Of a stretch of DNA of 64,000 nucleotides, positions 24,740-38,656 are shown one piece after another. The DNA is from Siphonodentalium dalli (lineage: Eukaryota; Mollusca; Scaphopoda; Gadilida; Siphonodentaliidae). A program made the translations under genes and the position numbers. The stretch lies in assembly GCA_032622095.1 (NCBI GenBank), contig CP136066.1, positions 129,675,917 through 129,739,916 on the forward strand. The letters are read 5' to 3'. The notes under the pieces were generated by a model that was not told the origin of the DNA, did no database searches, and worked only from the letters and a program-made list of their open reading frames with translations. Every line of letters starts with the position of its first letter. The stretch's first letter is position 1.

Positions 24740-26266
24740 GTGGCAAAATCATCGAGTACATTATTAGACCCAATTATTATCGGCAATTCCCTTCGTGTAC
24801 TAGAAGCTGAAGTAATAAACCCGGGAGTCTCTGACCACTTAGGTGTATATGTGTCACTAGCTTATGATTATTCACAAGTAACTTCGTTCCAGAGAGTAGT
24901 ATGGAACTACTCCAGAGCAAATTTTGAAAGAGCCAACGAAATACTCGGTAACACGAACTGGGATGATCTCCTTGAGTGCCTCGACACCGATTCAGCTACC
25001 ATACTTTTCCAAAATAAATTTATGTCAGTAATGAACGATACAATTCCCCAATCCACTGTTACGGTTCGGCCCAAGGATAAAATCTGGTTTAACTCAGAAA
25101 TCCGAAGAGAAATTCGCAAACGCGAAAGGCTACGTACAAAAGCCATAAAAAATAATAATCCCAACACATGGCAAAAATATAAGCAATGTCGAAATAAAGT
25201 AAATAACATGAAAAAGTTCGCGAAATCGAAATTTGATGAAAAATTGGAAGACCGCATGAAAGAATCATCATCTCCCCGCGAATTCTGGCAACTAATGAAT
25301 TACCTACTATGTAAAAAGAAAACAACGAATGTTCCACCCCTATACTGCTCGAATGCCCATATAAATACCATAAACGTAAATGGAACCGTGTACGCGACTG
25401 ATGATCTTGACAAGGCTAACATATTAAACCAGAGCTTCATTTCTAACTCATCAATAAATGACTCAAACCACAGTTTACCTGTGTTCAATTCTCGTTGTAA
25501 AAACACGATGGAGGACTTTGAGTTCACCGAAGATGAAATAATTTTGGCAATTAAATCACTTAAATTAAACAAAGCCCATGGCTACGATGGAATTAGTGCA
25601 AAAATGCTCCTAGCTACCGCAGAATCAATTGCTCGTCCATTAGTTTTAATCTTCAGAAAATCTCTTGATAGCATGACATTTCCATCTGTATGGAAAAAGG
25701 CTAATGTTGTCCCCATCTTTAAAAAAGACGACCCCGCTGATAGCAAGAACTATCGTCCTATTTCCCTTCTACCCTGCTTGGGAAAAATATTTGAGAAAGT
25801 TGTACTAAAACAGATCAGGGATTTCTTTAAAAAAAACGAACTACTATTCTTACGTCAATCGGGCTTCATGCCAGGGCAAAGCACTTCTCATCAACTCATA
25901 GATCTATACAATCACCTGTGTCAATCTCTCGACAATGGACTGTATACATGTTCTATTTTTTGTGATATATCAAAGGCATTCGAGAGAGTTTGGCACAGGG
26001 GACTAATACATAAACTTTCAAGTTATGGAGTTCGTGGTAAATCTTTGAAATGGCTAGGAGACTATTTAAATAACCGACAGCAGCGCGTATTAGTTAACAA
26101 CAGCTTTTCTAGCTATGAGATCATCCCAGCGGGCGTGCCACAAGGCTCAATCTTAGGCCCTTTTCTATTTTTGGTTTACATCAATGATTTAGCAGACAAC
26201 ATCTGTTCTGTTACGAGAATGTACGCTGACGACACTTGCATTACTAACGAGCACCACGACCTATAG
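24740..26266 (+). pseudogene. Endonuclease/RT fragment, unit 2
   Basis: The translated 508 residues are the same as in unit 1, including YADD at 495-498 and the same terminal truncations. It shares with unit 1 the base just after the stop (cttgggccc, against cttggtccc in units 3-5). Confidence 0.9.
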
Positions 26267-27904
26267 ATGAGCGGTCTTGGGCCCAACGGGGCTTATTTTT
26301 CGAGTTTAATTTTTTTCTTTACACACGGAAAAATTATACATCATATGAAAGTAGAAGATGTAGGCTTCATGTTCCGCCCTGCTGTAAAATGTGAAAGTGG
26401 TGCCGTTACCATGGAAACGGAATGTAAACAATGTAGATACAGTTTGATATTAAACCATTTCCGCAAATGGTAAAAACTAATTTAAGCCCATTCTAGAACA
26501 GGAACAGACGTTGAAATTCATTTATTGATGATTTGTCCACTATAACTATGTTCCAACGATTCCAGTATTAAATAGGATGCACATATAGGTTATACGGGTC
26601 TTTATTGCCATTTTGGGGTGAAAATGGTGATTTTTGCAAAAAATGCGATAATTTTGGAATTGGAACATTTGTTGAATACTACATTGGCTACAGTAATAAT
26701 TTATGCATTATTATGATGGCATCATACGTGTACTTAAAATTAATTTGGATAAAACTGCCGAAAAGGCCCAATACCAAGAGAAATACCTGTTACCATGGAA
26801 ACGATATTTAAAAATACAAAAAATGCCATTATTGGAAAGAAATGAAGACCTATAACCCATGCGACACAATATAACTTTTTTTAATTTGTTTTTTATGACA
26901 TGCACTTTTAATCCGGACTTCTGTGTTGGGTAATTGTTGTGGTTTATTCAGCTGTTGTCATGGAAACGGACCAAATTTCGCCAAATAATGATGTTTTTTT
27001 CCCCATAGAGCTGACATTTAAAGCATGTAATTTTATGAAGCAAATCTTATTATGACAACCCGTTATAGATGTCTCAAAACCTTTTTCAAAGATTACTATT
27101 TCCCAATTATCCCAGTAGTAGCTAGGATGCACATATAGGATATGAAGGTTTTATTGTCATTTTGGGGTAAAAACTGTAAATTTTTGCAAAAAATGCGATA
27201 ATTTTGGAATTGAAACATTTATTAGATACTACATTGGTTACAGTAATAAATTATAAATATTATGATGGCTTCTTACGTGTGCTTCAATCTAGTTTTGATA
27301 AAACTGCAGAAAAAGCCCAATACCCTGAGAAATACCTATCACCATGGAAACGATATTAAAAAATACACAAAATTTCATTATTGGAAAGAAATGAAGTTCT
27401 ATAACCATTGCGACACAAATAAACTTTTTGAATAATGATGTTTTCCCCTATAAACCGGACATTTAAATTGTGAATTTTATAAAGCAAAACATATTGTAAC
27501 AACCTGTTATAGGTATCTCAAAATCTTCAACTCATATACATAATACAATAGGGGATAAGAGCACCCCTAAGACGACTTTCCTGCAGGTTTGCCAGACAAA
27601 TTTACCATTATGTGAACGTACCCTGACATGGTACTCATCATACTTAGAGTCCACGTGTTTTTATCGTTTTATTCCCAATTTCTCAGCTGTTTCTGTGGAT
27701 CTAGACGAAAATTGTCTAAATAGTGATGTGTTTTGCACAATTTGTTTTATTATTGGAAATTGAGTTAAAAATTAAAAACCAACACCACGTATCTGGAAAA
27801 TGCCATGATAGGATTTTAAAAGATTCGCTGTCTGGGAATTATGAAACTGATTTGAAAGCAAATAGTTGATGATTATAAGCTACATCCCTAAATAGTAATT
27901 ACCT
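26267..27904. repeat. AT-rich unit tail with X-box-like sites, unit 2
   Basis: Same structure as the unit 1 tail, including the 550-bp duplication and the CCATGGAAAC cores. Small indels only. Confidence 0.6.
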
Positions 27905-28867
27905 GTAACTTTGGTATCTGTCATAGTTTACGCGAGAAATTTTAAACACATATCAGGGACATGTTCCCCCTTCTTGAATGTTAAAAAACATTTCCAGATG
28001 CTTGTCGTATTTTAATTGATTTTATGCGATGAAATAATGCGAAAATTCAGAAAATTGCACTAATTTCTCAATATTTTGCGGTTTTAGTAAACACCTGATA
28101 AAAGTCGTTCTATTTGGGAATTTTTAAACCAAATTTGCAGACAATATAGAGTAAACACAGTACTATCGGAATATCGTCAAGGAGTTCTGTGCCGAAGCTG
28201 CCGTCAATAAATTCGCTTTTTCGTGTTCGACGAAAATGAAACTTGTCTGTTTAAAGGTCCCATTTTCGTGTCGAATGGTGATAGAATCTCCATTTGTCAA
28301 GTTGATGGATAAATTACATCACACTTAATCGGCTTATGTCCGCGGCCATAAACCTGTGTTTTTATAACAATTTATTGGAGACAAACTGTTGCGCGCTTAT
28401 CAGTTGAAGTTAATAATCGTGAAGCCTGTGTAACAAATGTTCAAATACAACGGAAAAAAAATACGTAAAATAAATAGCGTGACCAATGAGCATTCACAAA
28501 ACAATATACATCAGTTTTGAAAACGAGTAAAAATGATTATAAATGAAAACGCTCTTTATCGTTTACCGGCGCTTTTGCGCAAGAAGGTTTTTAATGGACG
28601 CAATCATTGGATTTTGTTCTAGGCTAAAAAAAACAAACAATACAAAATGTGTTCAAACTTCCTCTTTTGAAAGTTGAAGTAAAACATCACGGGTGTTGTT
28701 ACAGTCTATTGTGATTCTTTGGTGAGCACGCAGTGAACACAAGTCATACTTTGCCAAATTTATCCCGTATATCACACATGTTTAGTATACATGACACGTC
28801 GTCACTTTCGTGAGAACATCTAACGGAAGTTTTATGGGGTATATAAAATAGAAGCATGGCCAGTTGA

Positions 28868-30861
28868 ATTGAATTGAATTGTTTATTAGCAAAGTCAACA
28901 TCTAAGTTGCAACATGCCATACAACTTATGTACACAACATTATACAAACAATACACAACATACATATATATCAATAAATGAGTTCATCATATTATATGAT
29001 ATTGATAATAAATACAAATAATGCTAATACATTTGGGAATATGTTTTCTGAAATGGTTTCATATAATATTTACATTATATATAATATAATGTAATACTTG
29101 CTTCATGGTAACTTTATAAATGCTAATTTTAAGAAAATGCTCACTCTTTTCAATATACTTATGTTAAGCAGTGACAGCAGTCTGTAGAATTTATTTCTGT
29201 TAGGGTTTTCCCAGTAATACTTCGGTATATAGGTTTCTCGCAGATCGTTGAGTTCAGTACACAAAATAACAAAATGGTATTCATCACATACATTTTCGCC
29301 ACATAACGGGCATTTCGTGTCTTTACATGTACTTTTATTCCATCTGCATTGCTCTACCGGTAGTCTGTGATTGGCTGTTCTAAATTTCAGTAAATACGTA
29401 GCTAGATGAGATGGCATATATACTAAGTATCGGCTCAATCTGACAGAATCCTTTATGTTTCGATAAAATATGGCACGGCTTGAAATAGACATATTTAGAT
29501 TGCCGAAGAGGCAACATGTGTGTTGCTCTATTAATTTCGCTTTCATGTGTTTCATGTCTGTCTTGCTTAGTGGTGACTGATTCTGCCACGCACTTTCCAT
29601 ATTTACTTCTCGCAGAGTTTCTTTGATAAACGAAATCCATTTAATCTTGTTTTGTAGTATGGCATCACCATCATTGATATACCTGAGTAGAAGGAATACA
29701 TTTTTAGCTAATTCTGATCCTTCGTGCGATACTAGTTTTGACCAATATGATATTGCTCGGCACTTAATTTCGACCATTACGGGGTATCTCCCCAATTCTG
29801 CATATACCATGTAGTTTGGTGTGCTAGACTTCATTGTTGTGATAATTTTGCAGAATTTAAGATGTATGGTCTCCAAAATTTGAGTTTTCTCGAAACACCA
29901 AACTTCACCACCATACAGCATAATCGGCATAATCATAGAGTCAAACAATTTAAACATAATATCTAGAGGCAGCTGCAGCTTTCTTGTTCTATTCAAAAGG
30001 CCATACATTGCTCTCGTTGCTGTATTCTGGGTCTGCTTAATCGATTGACAGAATCTACCATTGTAAAATAATTTAATACCGAGGTATTTAAATTCTTTTA
30101 GAATTTGTATTTCTTGGCCCCTATAAGTGAATATTGGTAAGTTCTTTGACCATTTGTTTGTAAAAATTACCATTTTCGTTTTCATTGTATTAACTTGCAG
30201 ATTCCATGCCTCGGCATAATCAGCGAATGCTGAAAGTGCACGATGCATATTGTCCTCCGAGTCTGAGAGGATCACGGTATCATCTGCATATAATAAACAC
30301 AATATATTTATAAAACAGCCAATATGTTCAAAGTATTTCTCATCAAAATAGTTCAAGTTTGAGATTGCACAGTCGCTCAGAAAACTTTGTATATCGTTCA
30401 CAAACAAAGAAAATAAAAGAGGTGACATTGGTTCACCTTGAAATAAACCAATCTGGCTGATAAAGAAGTCTGATTGCGAATTATTATTTTTCACACATAA
30501 TTTTATATTGTCGTACATGCTTCGTATTACCTGTAGTATCTTACCGTTTATATCTGCTTGCATAAGTTTCAACCATAGAGCATCTCTCCATACAGTATCA
30601 AATGCTTTGCGGAAATCAATAAAAGTACAATAAATCTTCCGTCCGCTCTGTAGGTATACGTTTATTAGAGCATGTAGAATAAATATATTATCTACTGTTG
30701 AGTGACCCTTACGAAAACCTGTCTGAATTTTATCTACTAGGTCATTGTCTTCTGCAAACGACGATATTCGATTATTAATAACGGATGTAAACAGTTTAGC
30801 AAAACAACTTAGAAGGGTGATTCCTCTATATGATTCAGGTAAATTTGGGTCCCCGGATCCT
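28868..30861 (-). mobile_element. 5'-truncated non-LTR retrotransposon (LINE)
   Basis: 1994 bp inserted into ccagttgatgtacag with TTGA repeated at 28864-28867 and 30862-30865, so the intact site is recovered by removing it. On the minus strand the 3' end is AATAAA followed by a short (CAATT)n tail instead of poly(A), as in some RTE-like and related LINE groups. The 5' end stops inside the RT domain, the usual outcome of incomplete target-primed reverse transcription. Codes for the RT listed separately. Confidence 0.85.
29103..30861 (-). pseudogene. LINE reverse transcriptase, 5'-truncated
   Basis: The frame stays open upstream into array DNA as far as an ATG at 30917, adding about 18 residues that are foldback sequence read by chance. 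In that numbering RT motifs are ESYRGITLLS (28-37), FIDFRKAFDTVW (99-110, catalytic Asp 101), QGEPMSPLLFS (160-170) and YADD (210-213). A C-terminal zinc-binding motif CPLC...H...C lies at 536-553, a feature of many animal LINEs. The endonuclease and the first RT motifs are missing. It is a different LINE family from the array RT fragment: its motif A and C contexts differ and it keeps its thumb and C-terminus. No internal stop or frameshift is visible, so the insertion is recent, but the copy cannot be autonomous. Confidence 0.9.
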
Positions 30862-32544
30862 TTGATGTACAGACAGCGAACTAAAAACCTTCCTAAACGA
30901 CCGTGGTGTTCCATCAACTAGACGAAAAAAAAGATGAGAAAGTGCAGCTAGCCGAGTTGGCACACAAACAGAAATTTCCAGTTATTCAGTCGGCAGATGA
31001 TCAACAGAAAACGGTTAATACCCAAAAAGCGAAGTTGTTATGCCTGGAGTTTTTGTTGTCTTTCTACATACAACGAAGATGTGAAATTCAAGATTTTTCG
31101 CCAGATATATCCAAAGAAATACTTTGTTGAAATCTCTTGCCATATTTTGCTGTATTTATGCAAAACGTGCATCTCCATCTTAACACATCGATGTAGATTG
31201 AAAACGACATATTTGCGGTCATGTAATGATAACATAAACGCTCTTTATTGGTTCCGTTTTATATGGTATAAAATGACCTTCCGAATTACTCTAAACTTGA
31301 AAGTTTTTTGTAGGAAATCAATAAACTTATAGTACATGTACGAATATTCATATCAAATTAAATAATACTCACGTTTCTGGGTTACGTCGGTCATTATTGC
31401 AACCGAAAACTGCACAGCGATTTGAAGGCATTTTCAATTTATGATTTTGTAAGGGTAGTAGATGGGCACGAAGCGAAGTGATTTTGTTGAATGAGAGTAG
31501 AAGGGTGCGAAGCGCCCGGGATGGTCGAAAAGATCGAGAGAAGATACCATAGCATATGGATTAGGTTCAAATGTCACAATAGACATGAAGGAGTATCACA
31601 TCGCCCTCTCACATGCTTCAGTTGTCAGTTAAAACATGAAGTTTTTCATAAAACAGTTTCATTTTCGTGAAACGCATGCGAAGCAAGATGTGCGAAGAGA
31701 GAATTTATTGACGGCAGCTTAGGCAGTCTGAGGGGTAATTAATCCCAAATGCACGGAACTCCTTTACGATATTTCGATAGTACTGCGTTTACTCTATATT
31801 CTCTAAAAAATTTGTGTAAAAGTTCCCAATAGAACGACTTTTATCAGGCGTTTACTAAAACCGCAAAATATTGAGAATATTAAAAACCTTCTTGCGCAAA
31901 AGCGCCGGTACACGATAAAGAGCTTTTTCATTTATAATCGTTTATGAAACAGCAATAACACTGTATTTATGGGAACAACTGATGTATATTGTTTTGTGAA
32001 TGCTCATTGGTCACGCTATTTATTTTACGTAGTTTTTTTCTGTTGTATTTGAACATTTGTTACACAGGCTTCACGATTATTAACTTCAACTGATAAGCGC
32101 CGTCTGCTACGTATGCGCGCAACAGTTTGTCTCCAATAAATTGTTATAAAAACACAGGTTTATGGCCGTGGACATAAGCCGATTAAGTGTGATGTAATAG
32201 AATCCCAATAGAACGACTTTTATCAGGTGTTTACTAAAACCGCAAAATATTGAGAGATTAGTGCAATTTTCTGAATTTTCGCATTATTTCATCGCATAAA
32301 ATCAATTAAAATACGACAAGCAACTGGAAATGTTTTTGAACGTTCTAGAAGGGGTACATGTCCCTTATATATGTTTAAAATTTCTCGCGTAAACTATGAC
32401 AGATACCAAAGTTATAATTAGTTTTATAGACCCACCCTAAATCCCCCATAGTAAATGCATGCGGCCGTAAAGCACATGGCTTTGTTTGGATACTTTCTGG
32501 CCCACAATGCAACAGTCAAAATGGTTATCTGTAAAACAGTCTAT

Positions 32545-33608
32545 GGAAATTATGAGTGGTCGTGTGTGCGGGTATTCAGGTATATCTGGAAGAGCTCACC
32601 GTTGGTGAGGTATATATGTATACCTGGATTGACACTGTGGTCATGAGTATGGCGAATAAGTATACATGTAGTGGCTATATGGTCCATGTGGGGTGTATAT
32701 GTATGCAATGAGTGACTGTATGATCGTGAATGTGGTGAATATGTATACATAGAGTGACTATATGGTCACATGTCAGGTGTAGGAGTATACCTGGTGTTCA
32801 TGCATGGTGACTCGTGGCTGTATCGTCATGTGTGGTATGTACGGGTATAACCAATTATGGCTGTATGGTCAGGTATATGTGTATAAAGTGGGTGACTATA
32901 TTGTCATATGTGTGCAGGTGTTTATGTACATATGGAATGACTGCGGTAATGGGTGGGTTGTAGATGTGTGGCTATCACTGTCCACAATAACCCAAGGATA
33001 TGTTAACCAATAGAGAGGTCATATCAGATAGTTCTCCGTCTTGATGGTGTTTATGTACATTAAGGAAACGTTAAACGTGTAAAGCGATAGCCACCCATTA
33101 CCACCGTCATTCCATATATACATAAACATCACAGACATATGACACTATAGTGCCCCACTGTATACACGTGCACCTGATTCATGACCACGGATGACCACAC
33201 AGCCATTAGTGACAATGCAGGCACACCGATAATACTCATAAATATGACCCATAACCATATAGTCACTCCCTGTATACCCATTCACCTCACAATTGGCCAT
33301 ACGGTCATCCCCTGTATACCTATTCTCCACATAAATGGTCAAATAGACATTCAATATTTACATCAACACCACTACAATAACCATAGAGCCATTCACCTCA
33401 CGATTGGCCATGTCACTCCATGTATCCCTATTTGTCACACCATAGCCGAATAGCCACTCAAGATATACTGATACACCCAGCCATGTCAGTATAGTCACTC
33501 CATGTATGTGTATGCACCTCGCCCATGACCATATAGCAACAATTAAAACCGTATAATATACCCGTATAACCTACACATGACCATACCACACGAGTAACCA
33601 AGCAAAGA
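32545..33608. repeat. Orientation-switching minisatellite, unit 3
   Basis: Same structure as unit 1; single-base differences only. No gene. Confidence 0.7.
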
Positions 33609-35135
33609 GTGGCAAAATCATCGAGTACATTATTAGACCCAATTATTATCGGCAATTCCCTTCGTGTACTAGAAGCTGAAGTAATAAACCCGGGAGTCTC
33701 TGACCACTTAGGTGTATATGTGTCACTAGCTTATGATTATTCACAAGTAACTTCGTTCCAGAGAGTAGTATGGAACTACTCCAGAGCAAATTTTGAAAGA
33801 GCCAACGAAATACTCGGTAACACGAACTGGGATGATCTCCTTGAGTGCCTCGACACCGATTCAGCTACCATACTTTTCCAAAATAAATTTATGTCAGTAA
33901 TGAACGATACAATTCCCCAATCCACTGTTACGGTTCGGCCCAAGGATAAAATCTGGTTTAACTCAGAAATCCGAAGAGAAATTCGCAAACGCGAAAGGCT
34001 ACGTACAAAAGCCATAAAAAATAATAATCCCAACACATGGCAAAAATATAAGCAATGTCGAAATAAAGTAAATAACATGAAAAAGTTCGCGAAATCGAAA
34101 TTTGATGAAAAATTGGAAGACCGCATGAAAGAATCATCATCTCCCCGCGAATTCTGGCAACTAATGAATTACCTACTATGTAAAAAGAAAACAACGAATG
34201 TTCCACCCCTATACTGCTCGAATGCCCATATAAATACCATAAACGTAAATGGAACCGTGTACGCGACTGATGATCTTGACAAGGCTAACATATTAAACCA
34301 GAGCTTCATTTCTAACTCATCAATAAATGACTATAACCACAGTTTACCTGTGTTCAATTCTCGTTGTAAAAACACGATGGAGGACTTTGAGTTCACCGAA
34401 GATGAAATAATTTTGGCAATTAAATCACTTAAATTAAACAAAGCCCATGGCTACGATGGAATTAGTGCAAAAATGCTCCTAGCTACCGCAGAATCAATTG
34501 CTCGTCCATTAGTTTTAATCTTCAGAAAATCTCTTGATAGCATGACATTTCCATCTGTATGGAAAAAGGCTAATGTTGTCCCCATCTTTAAAAAAGACGA
34601 CCCCGCTGATAGCAAGAACTATCGTCCTATTTCCCTTCTACCCTGCTTGGGAAAAATATTTGAGAAAGTTGTACTAAAACAGATCAGGGATTTCTTTAAA
34701 AAAAACGAACTACTATTCTTACGTCAATCGGGCTTCATGCCAGGGCAAAGCACTTCTCATCAACTCATAGATCTATACAATCACCTGTGTCAATCTCTCG
34801 ACAATGGACTGTATACATGTTCTATTTTTTGTGATATATCAAAGGCATTCGAGAGAGTTTGGCACAGGGGACTAATACATAAACTTTCAAGTTATGGAGT
34901 TCGTGGTAAATCTTTGAAATGGCTAGGAGACTATTTAAATAACCGACAGCAGCGCGTATTAGTTAACAACAGCTTTTCTAACTATGAGATCATCCCAGCG
35001 GGCGTGCCACAAGGCTCAATCTTAGGCCCTTTTCTATTTTTGGTTTACATCAATGATTTAGCAGACAACATCTGTTCTGTTACGAGAATGTACGCTGACG
35101 ACACTTGCATTACTAACGAGCACCACGACCTATAG
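33609..35135 (+). pseudogene. Endonuclease/RT fragment, unit 3
   Basis: 508 codons open. Differs from unit 1 by Ser242 to Tyr and Ser458 to Asn. Motif residues are unchanged and the terminal truncations are the same. Confidence 0.9.
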
Positions 35136-36774
35136 ATGAGCGGTCTTGGTCCCAACGGGGCTTATTTTTCGAGTTTAATTTTTTTCTTTACACACGGAAA
35201 AATTATACATCATATGAAAGTAGAAGATGTAGGCTTCATGTTCCGCCCTGCTGTAAAATGTGAAAGTGGTGCCGTTACCATGGAAACGGAATGTAAACAA
35301 TGTAGATACAGTTTGATATTAAACCATTTCCGCAAATGGTAAAAACTAATTTAAGCCCATTCTAGAACAGGAACAGACGTTGAAATTCATTTATTGATGA
35401 TTTGTCCACTATAACTATGTTCCAACGATTCCAGTATTAAATAGGATGCACATATAGGTTATACGGGTCTTTATTGCCATTTTGGGGTGAAAAATGGTGA
35501 TTTTTGCAAAAAATGCGATAATTTTGGAATTGGAACATTTGTTGAATACTACATTGGCTACAGTAATAATTTATGCATTATTATGATGGCATCATACGTG
35601 TACTTAAAATTAATTTGGATAAAACTGCCGAAAAGGCCCAATACCAAGAGAAATACCTGTTACCATGGAAACGATATTTAAAAATACAAAAAATGCCATT
35701 ATTGGAAAGAAATGAAGACCTATAACCCATGCGACACAATATAACTTTTTTTAATTTGTTTTTTATGACATGCACTTTTAATCCGGACTTCTGTGTTGGG
35801 TAATTGTTGTGGTTTATTCAGCTGTTGTCATGGAAACGGACCAAATTTCGCCAAATAATGATGTTTTTTCCCCATAGAGCTGACATTTAAAGCATGTAAT
35901 TTTATGAAGCAAATCTTATTATGACAACCCGTTATAGATGTCTCAAAACCTTTTTCAAAGATTACTATTTCCCAATTATCCCAGTAGTAGCTAGGATGCA
36001 CATATAGGATATGAAGGTTTTATTGTCATTTTGGGGTAAAAACTGTAAATTTTTGCAAAAAATGCGATAATTTTGGAATTGAAACATTTATTAGATACTA
36101 CATTGGGTACAGTAATAATTTATAAATATTATGATGGCTTCTTACGTGTGCTTCAATCTAGTTTTGATAAAACTGCAGAAAAAGCCCAATACCCTGAGAA
36201 ATACCTATCACCATGGAAACGATATTAAAAAATACACAAAATTTCATTATTGGAAAGAAATGAAGTTCTATAACCATTGCGACACAAATAAACTTTTTGA
36301 ATAATGATGTTTTCCCCTATAAACCGGACATTTAAATTGTGAATTTTATAAAGCAAAACATATTGTAACAACCTGTTATAGGTATCTCAAAATCTTCAAC
36401 TCATATACATAATACAATAGGGGATAAGAGCACCCATAAGACGACTTTCCTGCAGGTTTGCCAGACAAATTTACCATTATGTGAACGTACCCTGACATGG
36501 TACTCATCATACTTAGAGTCCACGTGTTTTGATCGTTTTATTCCCAATTTCTCAGCTGTTTCTGTGGATCTAGACGAAAATTGTCTAAATAGTGATGTGT
36601 TTTGCACAATTTGTTTTATTATTGGAAATTGAGTTAAAAATTAAAAACCAACACCACGTATCTGGAAAATGCCATGATAGGATTTTAAAAGATTCGCTGT
36701 CTGGGAATTATGAAACTGATTTGAAAGCAAATAGTTGATGATTATAAGCTACATCCCTAAATAGTAATTACCTG
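35136..36774. repeat. AT-rich unit tail with X-box-like sites, unit 3
   Basis: As in unit 1, with cttggtccc after the RT stop and gtgaaaaatgg (one extra A) near 35488, markers shared with units 4 and 5. Confidence 0.6.
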
Positions 36775-37212
36775 TAACTTTGGTATCTGTCATAGTTTAC
36801 GCGAGAAATTTTAAACACATATCAGGGACATGTTCCCCCTTCTTGAATGTTAAAAAACATTTCCAGATGCTTGTCGTATTTTAATTGATTTTATGCGATG
36901 AAATAATGCGAAAATTCAGAAAATTGCACTAATTTCTCAATATTTTGCGGTTTTAGTAAACACCTGATAAAAGTCGTTCTATTTGGGAATTTTTAAACCA
37001 AACTTGCAGACAATATAGAGTAAACACAGTACTATCGGAATATCGTCAAGGAGTTCTGTGCCGAAGCTGCCGTCAATAAATTCGCTTTTTCGTGTTTGAC
37101 GAAAATGAAACTTGTCTGTTTAAAGGTCCCATTTTCGTGTCGAATGGTGATATAATCTCCATTTGTCAAGTTGATGGATAAATTACATCACACTTAATCG
37201 GCTTATGTCCGC

Positions 37213-37667
37213 TGTGAGGTAATGACACATATATATAGTAGGTACAAGTCTTTATTATGTTGTGAATAAGATATGCAGTGTGTACAAATATAATGATCAA
37301 TAGTCGCCGCGAATTGGTGTCCCCGAATGGGTGATGCCTGGTGTGAATGATGCCTGGATATGATCTAGGTATGAGATGAGTCTAGTGAAAGCATGATGTG
37401 ATGGGATGTAGTTGTTTCTTATATACTATTTGGGATGCATATTAGATGAGGTGTTTGGCAATACACATCGGGATTGGTTCTTCCGTTATGGTCATCTCCC
37501 TTGACCATATTTGGGAGCCATCTTCATTGTGTGTATATCTTCGCTGAGAGTAAGACGTGTGAGGTTTCGAGAACCGAACACGAATATCTGAGTTTGGGGT
37601 TTTATATATTGGGACATTCGTATAGTTTGAATCAAGTTGTGAGATTATAATGGGTAGTTATCTCACA
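37213..37667 (-). repeat. 3' LTR
   Basis: 455 bp, TGTGAGATAACTACCC at its 5' end on the minus strand and CCTCACA at its 3' end. It contains the polyadenylation hexamer AATAAA (plus strand 37251-37256) near its 3' end and a TATA box (37601-37609) near its 5' end, so this single LTR can both start and end transcripts. Confidence 0.95.
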
Positions 37668-37681
37668 TATGTCCCCCACCC
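37668..37681 (-). other. Polypurine tract
   Basis: On the minus strand GGGTGGGGGACATA sits immediately against the 3' LTR, the position and composition expected of the plus-strand DNA primer in reverse transcription. Confidence 0.75.
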
Positions 37682-38185
37682 GTGTAAGATTTTTAGCGCA
37701 GCGGAAAATCTTATGTAACATCAAAATTATGGACCTAACTGGGGTAATTGTGATCATGTAATGTGGATGAGGCTGAAATGAAGTATAATAACATTGATTG
37801 TGGTGAAGTTATGATTAATACATGTGGAACAAAGTTGTCTTAAAATGATGATATGCGATATTAAGTTGTCTTAAAATGATGATACGCAATATTATGAGAT
37901 TATGAAATAAATGGTGGGAAAAGCATATATGGGTTGGTATATAAAATGATCGTGCAAGCAGTCATAATGCGTGCTATATTGATATGTAGGCTAAGGTATG
38001 ATAATAGAATATAGAGATACAAGTATGAGAAGTAATGAATATAACAATACGGTAATAGTGCATGGTATGTTTTGTAAATGATGAACATTGGTGATGTATT
38101 ATATAAATGCATGTTGTATTGTTAATAAAATCATGACGATATGTATACATTCGGTATTGTGGTAATGAGAGACCAAATGTTTCTC
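37682..38185. other. Element 3' region, no gene seen
   Basis: AT-rich sequence between polypurine tract and the 180-bp repeats, with a short near-duplicate (ttaagttgtcttaaaatgatgata) around 37830 and 37862. A minus-strand frame near 37900-38112 is low-complexity and not called. Confidence 0.5.
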
Positions 38186-38546
38186 ATCTGCCGTCAATTG
38201 CACAGGGAATTGTTGAGAGCATGTGTCAGAGGTGAAATATTGTTTGGAGTGTGGTATATGAGACTTTGATTAATGCGTTTGTTGATAGTTGGCGAGATCC
38301 GTGACCAATGTTATTGAAGATAATCGGCGGTCAGTTGTCTAACTCTTGGGGTTGGCACGTGTCATATCTGCCGTTAATTGCTCAGGGAATTGTTGAGAGC
38401 ATGGGTCAGAGGTGAAATATTGTTTGGAGTGTGGTATATGAGTCATTAATTAATGCATTTGTTGATAGGTGGGGAGATCCGTGACCAATGTTATTGAAGA
38501 TAATCGGCGGTCAGTTGTCTAACTCTTGGGGTTGGCACGTGTCATA
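38186..38546. repeat. Tandem pair of 180-bp repeats in the element 3' region
   Basis: Units start atctgccgt at 38186 and 38366 with a period of exactly 180 bp and few differences (for example tgcgtttgttgatagt against tgcatttgttgatagg). They lie between env and the polypurine tract, where retroelements often keep export or packaging signals; no such function can be shown here. Confidence 0.85.
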
Positions 38547-38656
38547 ATGGCGTTATTATATGCAGCTGACGTGGTATGCATGCAGTAACGATATTAGAAT
38601 TAGTCTGTGGGTTTGTGCCCCTTATAGGAAAAAAAATGGTATTATTGGGAAAATGA

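Larger units (their letters stand above)
27905..32544. mobile_element. Foldback element, unit 3 (core interrupted by a LINE)
   Basis: Left arm about 27905-28597, core with the LINE at 28868-30861, right arm about 31880-32544. The LINE separates the core TATA box (about 28840) from the downstream frame, so the small core transcript, if real, is broken in this unit. Confidence 0.75.

Noticed and set aside
28744-28974. 76-codon minus-strand frame across the LINE 3' junction
   Set aside because: Chance fusion of LINE tail and foldback core.
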